Shown here piece after piece: positions 8,108 through 16,700 of a stretch of 64,000 bases of DNA. The stretch's first letter is position 1. Each line of letters starts with the position of its first letter. The translations under genes and the position numbers were made by a program. The notes under the pieces were generated by a model, which worked only from the letters and a program-made list of their open reading frames with translations, was not told the DNA's origin and searched no databases. Location: contig CAJUHP010000003.1 of the NCBI GenBank assembly GCA_910586125.1, positions 117,843 to 181,842 of the forward strand, read 5' to 3'. This DNA is from an uncultured Lachnospiraceae bacterium (lineage in GTDB: Bacteria > Bacillota > Clostridia > Lachnospirales > Lachnospiraceae).

Positions 8108-9124
8108 ATGAAAAACGAGATTATCGGATATGTGGGAAGCGGCGAATTTACCTGTGAGGATGCGAAGAAGCTGACCGGAATCAATCTGGCGTTCGGTGAA
8201 CTGCACAACGACGGCAGCGTGACCTGCAACGGCTGTAAGGAAAAGATTGAGATGATTCCGCAGATCCGTCAGTGGAATGATAAACTGCGCATTGTGCTCT
8301 CCATGGTACAGGCGGATCGGGATGCGTTTACGGTCTGCTGCGCCACAGAAGAGATGCGGGAGAAGACGGCGGCAGCTCTGGCAGAGACCGCGAAAAAGTA
8401 CGATCTGGACGGCATTGATCTGGACTGGGAATATCCCTGTGTCCCCTCCAACAACAGCGTGGTTTCCCCCGATGACAAGCACAATTTCACCTTGCTCTGC
8501 GAAGCCATCCGCCGTCATCTGAACGCTCTGGAAGGAAAGCGGTATCTGACCATCGCATCCGGCGCGGATGTGTTCTATGTAAACTGTGTGGAGCTGCCAG
8601 AGCTGATGGAATATCTGGATTATATCAATGTGATGACCTATGATCTCAAGTGCGGCTTCCATGCCCTGGCCGGCCATCACACCTCCCTGTTCTCCAAGAA
8701 TGGAGACGTCTTTATGAATAGCTGCGCGCAGGCTCTGGAGCTGTTTGCGGCTCACGGCGTCAGCCGGGATCGCCTGCTGATGGGCGCGGCTTTCTACTCC
8801 AGAAAGTGGACCAATCTGCCGGACAATGAGAATCACGGCCTTCTGGTGCTGTGCCCGACCGGGGGCGGATACGGCCCGGACTACGATATTTTGGTGGACA
8901 AATATATCAATCAGAACGGCTTTGTGGAGTACTGGGACGAAGAGGCGCAGGCTCCGTACCTGTTCGACGGCTCCACCTTCCTGTCCTATGACAATGCCCG
9001 CTCTCTGAAGGCGAAGGCCGAATACGTCAAGGAAAACGGTTATGGCGGCGTGTTCTACTGGGAGCATAAATGCGATAAGACCAGAGAACTGTTAAACGCT
9101 CTCTATGAGTCTTTTCAAAACTAA
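8108..9124 (+). CDS. GH18 chitinase/endo-beta-N-acetylglucosaminidase-like hydrolase
   Basis: A 338-residue GH18 catalytic domain with the signature DGIDLDWEYP (residues 101-110); E108 is the expected acid catalyst. INVMTYDLK and the closing GVFYWEHKCD strand also fit the family. GH18 enzymes cut beta-1,4 bonds in chitin or in the chitobiose core of N-glycans. No signal peptide, chitin-binding module or cell-wall anchor is present, so a cytoplasmic role on imported oligosaccharides or glycopeptides is more likely than attack on polymeric chitin. It lies between the GH20 gene and the PNGase-like gene. Confidence 0.88.
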   Translation: MKNEIIGYVGSGEFTCEDAKKLTGINLAFGELHNDGSVTCNGCKEKIEMIPQIRQWNDKLRIVLSMVQADRDAFTVCCATEEMREKTAAALAETAKKYDLDGIDLDWEYPCVPSNNSVVSPDDKHNFTLLCEAIRRHLNALEGKRYLTIASGADVFYVNCVELPELMEYLDYINVMTYDLKCGFHALAGHHTSLFSKNGDVFMNSCAQALELFAAHGVSRDRLLMGAAFYSRKWTNLPDNENHGLLVLCPTGGGYGPDYDILVDKYINQNGFVEYWDEEAQAPYLFDGSTFLSYDNARSLKAKAEYVKENGYGGVFYWEHKCDKTRELLNALYESFQN

Positions 9125-9228
9125 ACCTTCAGGCGCCCGTCAGTGGACGCACACCAAAAAGGAAAGTACCGGCGGGCGCATTTGGCATCTCAAATCGAAT
9201 CGCCTTTGGCGGTAAGAGGGAGGAATCG

Positions 9229-11904
9229 ATGTTTTCGGATTCGTATTACAACGAAATAAAAGCCGGCTTTGAAGAGCAGATGGCTCTGCTTGATAAACGG
9301 TGTGAGGAGCTCTCTGAGGATGCGGGGGCGGACAGTCTGTCCGCTTCCCGCCTGGTTCTTCTGAGAGAAAAGCGGGAGGAGATCCGCCTGGCTCTAGCGC
9401 GGTGCAGCGAGGACGAGGCGCAGGCGCTTACATTTCTCTACAGTGCCATGCCGATCAGCGATCTGCTTGACTATCCGGCCGCTCTGTTTCTGGCCTATGC
9501 CAAACACGGCGTTTTTCTCTGGCATCACGGTCCGTTTGCCGGACAGGTACCGGAGCGCCTGTTTGCCAACTATGTCCTGCATCACCGGATCAACAATGAG
9601 GATATCGCGGATACCAGAGGCTTTTTCTACGATAGGGTGATCGGGCAGGTCGAGGGAAAAGACATGTTTCACGCCATTGTGGAGGCCAATTACTGGTGTG
9701 CGAGAGAGGCCACATACCGCTCTACCGACGGGCGGACACAGAATCCCCGAACCATGTTCGGAACGGCCATGGGCCGCTGCGGCGAAGAATCTACGATGGG
9801 TGTTACCACGCTTCGCAGTATCGGAATTCCGGCCCGCCAGGTCTATGCGCCTCTGTGGTCTCACTGTGACGACAACCATGCCTGGGTCGAAGTCTGGTGC
9901 GAGGGAACGTGGCGCTTTTTAGGCGCCTGCGAGCCGGAAGAAAAGCTGAATCGGGGCTGGTTTACCGGTCCGGCATCGCGGGCCATGCTGCTGCACTCCC
10001 GCTGGTTTGGCAAGGATGAGCCGCAGGACCCGGTGGTTGGCCGCAAGGGAATGTCCAGAGTGCTGAATCATCTGGCCCGCTATGCGCATACCGCAGAGTT
10101 GACCTTGAAGATTGTGGACGAGGCAGGCGATCCGGTCCCGTCGGCAAAGGCCGTCTTCCAGGTGCTGAATTACGGCAGGTTCGGAACGGTGGCGGTGATC
10201 TGCGCGGGAGAATCCGGGGAGGACTGCGGCGTCGTCCGTCTGACGACAGGGCAGGGCGACCTGTACGTGAGCGCCAGCGGCAGAGGGCTTTGCGGGGAAA
10301 TGCTTCTGTCTTTGACAGACAAGACAGCGGCTCATACTCTGGTTCTGAAAAAAGAACCGGAATGTACAGACGGCTTTGTCAATCTGGATTTTCATGCGCC
10401 TGCTCTGGGGCATATTCACAATGAATCCCTGACGCCGCAGGAGGAGAGCGTGGGAGCGGCAAAGCTGGAAGCGGCGGCCGCCTACCGCCAGAAGAAGGCG
10501 GCCGGCTTTTATGACGAGAGAGAAGCGGCCAGAGTGCTGGGACGTTTTGACAAAGAGGAACAGGAGAACCTTCAGGATATTTTGAAAAAAGCCCACAGCA
10601 ATATGGGAGAGCTGGTGCGGTTCTTGGAGTGGGACGCTTCGGCTTGGCTGCGGGAAGACTGGCCGGCCGGCCGAACCGACCGCTGGAAGCTGGAGGTCTT
10701 AAAAGCGCTGCGGGAAAAAGACTGGTGGGATATCCGGGCGGAAATCCTGATCGACTGCTGCGAGGCGGCTCTTCCCTATGCGGGGACAATACCGGATGAG
10801 ATTTTTTACAAGGATCTGGTCTGCCCCAGAGCGGCGAATGAGATGGTGCGGCTCTGCCGGACGGCTCTGGCGCATCTTTTGAGCCCGGCGGAGGCGGAGG
10901 CATTTCGTCAGAATCCGGCGGCTGTGGCCGAATGGGTGCAGAAGAAAATGATTTCCATGCCGGATCAGGAGTATGAGGATCTGGTGACATCGCCGTTTGG
11001 CTGCCTGCGCGGCGGAATTGCCAGCCGGCATTCCCAGGCGGTCTTCGGAGTCAATCTTTGCCGCAGCCTGGGAATTCCGGCCAGACTTCGCCCTATGGAT
11101 CTGATTTTGGAGTATTATCAGAACGGGCAGTTTGTAGCGGTCGGACAGACAGCAGAGGAGAACTGCCGTCTGACGCTGTGCGGCAGCGAATCTATGAAGC
11201 TGTCAGACTGGGAACATTACTCGGTTGAGAGATGGGAAGACGGTCATTTTGAGGACCTGTGGCTTGGGGAACAACTGCCGGAGGACGAGAGCACAGAGGA
11301 GCTGGAGATTTCCCTTGCTCCTGGGATTTACCGGATTGTGACGGTGAATCGCCGCCAGAGCGGCGATCAGTTGGCGGCGATCTCTGTTTTTGCCCTGGAA
11401 AAAGGTGAGCAGAAGCGGGTGGTTCTGTCGCTGCGTGAAATCCCTGTGGATGAACTGCTGACCAGAAAGACGGTGACGGATTTCTCTCTGAAAGAAGAGG
11501 ACGGAGGCAGCCGGACTATGGCCGGGCTGACCGGGGAGAGCCGGGCGCTGTTTGTGTGGTTGGAAGTGACCCGTGAGCCTACAGAGCATATTCTGAACGA
11601 ACTTTTTGAAAAACAGGAAGAGTACGCGGCTCTTTCCGCTCCTCTTTACGCGGTGCTGCGCGCTCCCGCGGACCGGCAGAATAAGACGCTGGCCCGGACG
11701 CTGAAAGCTCTGCCGCAGATTCGGATTCTCTACGACGATTTTGGGGAAAGTTACCGGACGCTGGCCAAGGAGGCGGGGCAGGAACCCGGACGCCTTCCGC
11801 TGGCTGTCGTGATGGAGAGCGGTTCGGAATGTATTTACAGCGATTGCGGTTACAATGTAGGCATGGCAGATATGCTGCTGCGGATTCTTTCCGAAGAAGG
11901 TTAA
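9229..11904 (+). CDS. Transglutaminase/PNGase-like protein with two transglutaminase-fold domains
   Basis: An 891-residue protein without signal peptide, starting behind GGGAGG. After a helical N-terminus, a transglutaminase-like core runs over about residues 130-265: GRCGEES gives nucleophile C184, and DDNHAWVEVW gives H217. The following FLGACEPEE resembles the DACE segment of eukaryotic peptide:N-glycanase, but the acidic triad residue is G232. Residues about 280-390 look like a beta-sandwich. A second transglutaminase-like core (about residues 585-640, SRHSQAVFGVNLCRSLGIPAR) lacks the nucleophile Cys. The last 150 residues resemble a thioredoxin fold without CXXC. In its GH20-GH18 context, a role in glycopeptide deglycosylation or cleavage is inferred; a peptidase is the alternative. 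Confidence 0.75.
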   Translation: MFSDSYYNEIKAGFEEQMALLDKRCEELSEDAGADSLSASRLVLLREKREEIRLALARCSEDEAQALTFLYSAMPISDLLDYPAALFLAYAKHGVFLWHHGPFAGQVPERLFANYVLHHRINNEDIADTRGFFYDRVIGQVEGKDMFHAIVEANYWCAREATYRSTDGRTQNPRTMFGTAMGRCGEESTMGVTTLRSIGIPARQVYAPLWSHCDDNHAWVEVWCEGTWRFLGACEPEEKLNRGWFTGPASRAMLLHSRWFGKDEPQDPVVGRKGMSRVLNHLARYAHTAELTLKIVDEAGDPVPSAKAVFQVLNYGRFGTVAVICAGESGEDCGVVRLTTGQGDLYVSASGRGLCGEMLLSLTDKTAAHTLVLKKEPECTDGFVNLDFHAPALGHIHNESLTPQEESVGAAKLEAAAAYRQKKAAGFYDEREAARVLGRFDKEEQENLQDILKKAHSNMGELVRFLEWDASAWLREDWPAGRTDRWKLEVLKALREKDWWDIRAEILIDCCEAALPYAGTIPDEIFYKDLVCPRAANEMVRLCRTALAHLLSPAEAEAFRQNPAAVAEWVQKKMISMPDQEYEDLVTSPFGCLRGGIASRHSQAVFGVNLCRSLGIPARLRPMDLILEYYQNGQFVAVGQTAEENCRLTLCGSESMKLSDWEHYSVERWEDGHFEDLWLGEQLPEDESTEELEISLAPGIYRIVTVNRRQSGDQLAAISVFALEKGEQKRVVLSLREIPVDELLTRKTVTDFSLKEEDGGSRTMAGLTGESRALFVWLEVTREPTEHILNELFEKQEEYAALSAPLYAVLRAPADRQNKTLARTLKALPQIRILYDDFGESYRTLAKEAGQEPGRLPLAVVMESGSECIYSDCGYNVGMADMLLRILSEEG

Positions 11905-11981
11905 GATCTCACTGCATGAAACGCCAGGATGCGTGAATATTATATGTCACTTGTCTGCGTAAAAAGATACAAGCTGAAAAG

Positions 11982-12026
11982 AGCCGATAGCAGAGACGAA
12001 AAATATGTTCTGCTGTCGGCTTTTTT
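11982..12026. terminator. Terminator between convergent genes
   Basis: AGCCGA-T-AGCAGA (11982-11994) pairs with TCTGCT-G-TCGGCT (12009-12021), followed by a T-run to 12026 on the plus strand. It ends the glycan operon about 80 bases after the PNGase-like gene; the gene on the opposite strand ends at 12070, so it may act on both. Confidence 0.8.
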
Positions 12027-12069
12027 ATTACATGGCTCTTAGCTTATATTCGCTGTGATACAGATGAAA

Positions 12070-13137
12070 TCAGGACGGAAAATATGCGGTTTTGCCGTCG
12101 GAGAAGATGGCGAGCGTTCCCTTTCCATCCGAAGACGGGCAGGTGATCTCAAAGGTATGGAATGTCGTGCGGATCTGATAGGGAAGTTCAGCTACCGTCT
12201 GGTTGGCTTCGCAGGGGCTGAGCCAGGTCAAAATCTCCTTCAGGGCGATAAGGCTGTCGGAGTAGACTCCCTTCTCGTCAAAATGGGCCTGCTCGGCATA
12301 GTAGAGCTTGCGCAGCTCCCATTTGCGGTATTCGTCATCCGGAATTCGGAACGAGTCATCGGATTCCTTTCCGTCGGAGAAAAACACAAATGCCCACAAT
12401 TCCGGGTAGTGAATGTTGATGACACCGGTGGGAGCCCAGACCCAGTTGTCTTCGGGCAGGGGCGTCTGCGTTCCTTCACGCAGCCGTTTTTGATAAACGC
12501 CGTCCACCACATCTACGGTCCACTGAACACGGGAAAAATTGACGCGGTAATATTCGCCGGAAACCGGAGAACGGTTTTCGGATGCGCATTCCTTTAAGGC
12601 GGCGAAAGGGAGGACGACTTCGACAGACCAAAAGCGATTCTGCTCGCCAGGCTTGTTTAACGTGCCGTCGATATGTACAGCGGAGCGCATTCCGCGGAAT
12701 TCAAAACCGTTCACCGGTTTGCCGGCATCCCGGTAGGCTTTGGTCAGAAGCAGATCCCAGGTGGTATTGAGAGCATTCATCTCGTACTCATAGTAGGCCT
12801 GGGTATCGGAGTCCGGATCGATGAAAATCTCGAAATCATTATCCTGGAAGATAACGGAATCATGTTCTAACAGATTGGCCCAGATTTCATCGCCCTCTAA
12901 AAGCGCTCCGATATAGAGATTTTCTTTATCCCATGCCAGCTTAGCGCGGGTACGGAAACGGGGAACCGGCCGGATCGTCCCCTCGATATCAGGAAAATCC
13001 TCCGTAAAAGGAATGTCATTCCAGAAATCTTTGTCCAGCCGTCCGTCCAGCTGAAAGGGTTTTTCATTGTAACGGCAGACATAGACAGGCGGGGCAAAGG
13101 GAACAGCGGGGATCGGAATGCGGTAATTGTGACTCAT
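12070..13137 (-). CDS. CBM9-like carbohydrate-binding protein
   Basis: A 355-residue protein whose middle (about residues 30-230) has the pattern of the CBM9/DOMON-like beta-sandwich: an opening LDGRLDKDFWNDIPFT, then TRAKLAWDKENLYIGALLEGDEIWA, DNDFEIFIDPDSDTQAYYEYEMNA and the late FRVN-FSRVQW strand. Proteins of this type bind or process glycans and are common beside glycoside hydrolases. No signal peptide is visible. It is transcribed toward the glycan operon and away from the sulfatase remnant. The enzymatic activity, if any, is unknown. Confidence 0.7.
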   Translation of the reverse strand: MSHNYRIPIPAVPFAPPVYVCRYNEKPFQLDGRLDKDFWNDIPFTEDFPDIEGTIRPVPRFRTRAKLAWDKENLYIGALLEGDEIWANLLEHDSVIFQDNDFEIFIDPDSDTQAYYEYEMNALNTTWDLLLTKAYRDAGKPVNGFEFRGMRSAVHIDGTLNKPGEQNRFWSVEVVLPFAALKECASENRSPVSGEYYRVNFSRVQWTVDVVDGVYQKRLREGTQTPLPEDNWVWAPTGVINIHYPELWAFVFFSDGKESDDSFRIPDDEYRKWELRKLYYAEQAHFDEKGVYSDSLIALKEILTWLSPCEANQTVAELPYQIRTTFHTFEITCPSSDGKGTLAIFSDGKTAYFPS

Positions 13138-13221
13138 GTAAAATACCTCTCCTTCTCATGATTGTGGTCTGAAAAGATTGTTCAGACAAAATCATTATAG
13201 CATTTTGAGAAGGGGAAGTAA

Positions 13222-13686
13222 ATAGGAAGGAGGCGAAATCTGGTCAGCGGATACGATGTGTTTCCGACGGTTTTAGAGCTGGCGGGTATTGCCAATCCGC
13301 TGGCCGGCGAGCTTCCGGGGCGAAGCTTTGCGGGCAGTCTTTTCTGGGAGAAGACATGGGAGGAGGAAGAGGTGGTGATCTTTGACGAGTACGGACCGGT
13401 TCGCATGATCCGCAGCCGGGAATGGAAATATATTCACCGCTATCCTTACGGGGAACATGAACTGTACCATCTGAGCGACGATCCGCAGGAAAATATCAAT
13501 CTGTACGGTCTGCCGGAATACGAAGAAAAGGTTCTGGAACTGCGAAAGAAGATGGAAAAATGGTTCTTGCAGTATGTAAATCCGTAAATTGACGGTATCA
13601 AGGAGGGCGTGACCGGTTCCGGACAGCTCTGCCGTGCCGGGATTTACGCAGACCGGATGGAAGTCTATCCTCCGGTGGGAAAATAA
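13222..13686 (+). pseudogene. Sulfatase remnant, N-terminus missing and one in-frame stop
   Basis: The frame from 13222 reads as the last 150 or so residues of a sulfatase: YDVFPTVLELAGI, an RSREWKYIHRY strand and HELYHLSDDPQENINLY are typical of the C-terminal subdomain. The formylglycine active-site region, some 350 residues, is absent. TAA at 13585-13587 follows QYVNP, but the same frame continues as IDGIKEGVTGSGQLCRAG to a second TAA at 13684-13686, which reads like the normal sulfatase C-terminus. It is therefore both truncated and interrupted. It suggests that the neighbouring glycan block once dealt with sulfated glycans. Confidence 0.75.
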
Positions 13687-13700
13687 ACCGGGATTTGGAG

Positions 13701-13735
13701 AAACGGGCAGGAGAAAAATTCTCCTGCCCGTTTGC
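13701..13735. terminator. Hairpin terminator of the activase gene
   Basis: A perfect 15-bp stem (13701-13715 with 13719-13733) with a 3-base loop sits just after the stop codon of the minus-strand activase gene. T residues flank it on either strand, but the run is only three long. Confidence 0.65.
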
Positions 13736-13736
13736 G

Positions 13737-16700
13737 TCAGATTCGATTCTGTGCTGTCGCCAGCATCAGTTTAATCCGGTTTAGCTGGTTGACCTCGCTG
13801 GCTCCCGGATCATAGTCCACCGCGATGATATTGGCCTCGGGATGGGCAGCCCGCAGTTCCTTGATGACGCCTTTGCCCACGATATGGTTGGGCAGACAGC
13901 CAAAGGGCTGCGTACAGACGATATTGGGCGCACCGGAATGGATCAGCTCCAGCATCTCCCCGGTCAAAAACCATCCTTCCCCGGTCTGATTGCCCAGAGA
14001 TACAAAGTCCTGTGCATAGCGGGCCAGATCCTGAATCCGGACCGGAGGCGTAAAATGCCGGCTTTTTTGCAGTTCTTTTCTGGCGGTTTTGCGCAGAAAC
14101 TCGATGGCGGAGATCCCGACGTTGCAAAGTCTGGCTGTGGAACGCTTCATGCCCAGATGCTCGGCTTTAAAGTTGCTGTTGTAGAAAGAATACAGCAGAA
14201 AATCCATCAGATCCGGCATGACGGCCTCGGCGCCTTCTCGCTCCAAGAGCTCCACCAGATGATTGTTGGCCTCGGGATGAAATTTAACCAGAATTTCCCC
14301 GACGATTCCCACCCTGGGTTTTTTCAGATCTTCGCGGATCGGCAGCCGGTCAAAGTCTCTTATGATGCCCCTTACATTTGCCTTAAACCGCCCGAAAGAA
14401 GGTTTGCCGGAGAGCGCTTCGATGCAGCGTTTTTCCCATTTTTCGTGGAGAGCGTCCGCAGAACCGGGCGTGATCTCATAGGGCCGCATCCGATACAGAA
14501 CCCGCATAAACAGATCGCCGTAGACGATGGCCTGCATGGCCTTGACCACCATGGTCGGCGTCATCGTCCAGCCGGAATTGTTTTCCAGACCCTGAACGCT
14601 CAGGGAAATGACGGGGATCTGCGGCATACCGGCTTTTTCCAGGGCGCGGCGGATAAAGCCGATGTAGTTGGTAGCCCGGCAGCCGCCGCCGGTCTGTGTG
14701 ATGATGACGGCGACGCGGTTGATATCATAACGCCCGGATAAGAGTGCCTCCATAATCTGCCCGACCACAATCAGAGACGGATAGCAGGCGTCGTTATTGA
14801 CGTATTTCAGGCCCATATCCAGCGACTGCTCCTTGGCGCTTTTGAGAATCTCGATGTGATAGCCGCAGGAATTCAGCGCAGCCTGCAGCATACCGAAATG
14901 GATCGGAGACATCTGCGGGCATAGAATCGTGTAGTCCCTTTTCATCGCCTCGGTAAACTCAGTGCGGCGGTAGCTGGCTGAAACCACTTTTTGCTCCATG
15001 GGTATACGCGTGCGCAGATGCAGGGCGGAGATCAGAGAACGAATGCGGATGCGGGCCGCTCCCAGGTTGCTGACCTCGTCAATTTTGAGCACGGTATAAA
15101 GTTTGCCGGATCGGGTCAGAATATCATTGACTTGATCCGTGGTGACAGCGTCCAGGCCGCAGCCAAAGGAGTTGAGCTGAATCAGATTCAGATCGGCGCG
15201 TGTTTTGACAAACTGGGCGGCGCGGTACAGCCGGGAATGATACATCCATTGATCGACCGCCATCAGAGGGCGTTCCGGCTGGGCCAGGTGCGAGACGGAA
15301 TCCTCCGTCAGCACACAAAGGCCGTAGGAAGCGATCAGCTCCGGGATACCATGATTGATCTCCGGGTCCACATGATAGGGCCGCCCCGCCAGAACAATGC
15401 CCTGACAGCCGGTTTCCTGCATATACCGAAGCGTCTCCTCCCCCTTTTCCTCGATGTCACGCCGGGCGCGCTCCTGCTCCGCCCAGCCTTTCTGACAGGC
15501 GGCTCGGATCTCGGCGGCCGGAATGGAGAACGATTCGCTGAACACGCTGACCAGTTGTTTTTCCAAAGCTTCCTCGCTGGAAAAGGGCAGAAACGGGTTC
15601 ATAAAGCGAACCGGCTGTTTCTGCAGCTCTTCGACGTTGTTCTTGATGTTTTCTGCGTAGGAGGTGACAATGGGGCAGTTATAGTGGTTGGCCGCTTCCG
15701 GCGTCTCATTGCGCTCGTACGGAATGCAGGGGTAGAAGATAAACGGAACCTTCTGTTCCATCAGCCAGGCGATATGGCCGTGAGCCAGCTTGGCCGGGTA
15801 GCATTCCGATTCGCTGGGGATGGATTCCATTCCCTTTTCATACAGCTTGTGTGAGGAGAGAGGCGACAGAAGAACCCGCCAGCCCAGCTCCCGGAAGAAA
15901 ACGGCCCAGAACGGGAAATTTTCATACAGATTCAGCACTCTGGGAATCCCTACGATTCCGCGGGGCGCTTCCGTTTCCTCCAGCGGCTCATAGTGGAACA
16001 GGCGGTCCAGTTTGTAGGCAAAGAGGTTGGGCACGGTTTTTTTTGCTTTCTCCACGCCCAATCCCTTCTCGCACCGGTTGCCGGAGATATAACGGCGGCC
16101 CCCCTCGAAGAGGTTGACGGTCAGAAGACAGTGGTTGGTGCAGCCCTGGCAGCGGGTCATGCGGGTCTCATAAGACAGATGAAGGATATCGTCGAGGGAG
16201 AGCATTTTTGTGGGCTGCCCATGGCAGCGCTCTCTGGCGATCAGGGCCGCGCCGAACGCGCCCATGATTCCGGCGATGTCCGGGCGTACGGCCTCGCAGC
16301 CGCTGATGCGCTCAAAGCTGCGCAGGACGGCGTCATTTAAAAACGTACCGCCCTGGACGACAATGTGTTTTCCCAGATCCTCGGGTCCGGTTATCTTCAT
16401 CACCTTATACAGAGCGTTGCGGATCACGGAGTAAGCCAGGCCGGCTGAGATGTCGGCTACCTGGGCGCCCTCCTTCTGCGCCTGCTTGACATTGGAATTC
16501 ATGAATACGGTGCAGCGGGTTCCCAGATCAATGGGATTTTTGGCAAACAGCGCTTCTCTGGCAAAGGCCGGAGCCGTATAGCCCAAGGAGATGGCGAACG
16601 TCTCGATAAAGGAGCCGCAGCCGGAAGAGCAGGCTTCGTTGAGCTGGACGTTATCGACCGCGTGATCCCGGATGTGGATGCACTTCATGTCCTGTCCGCC

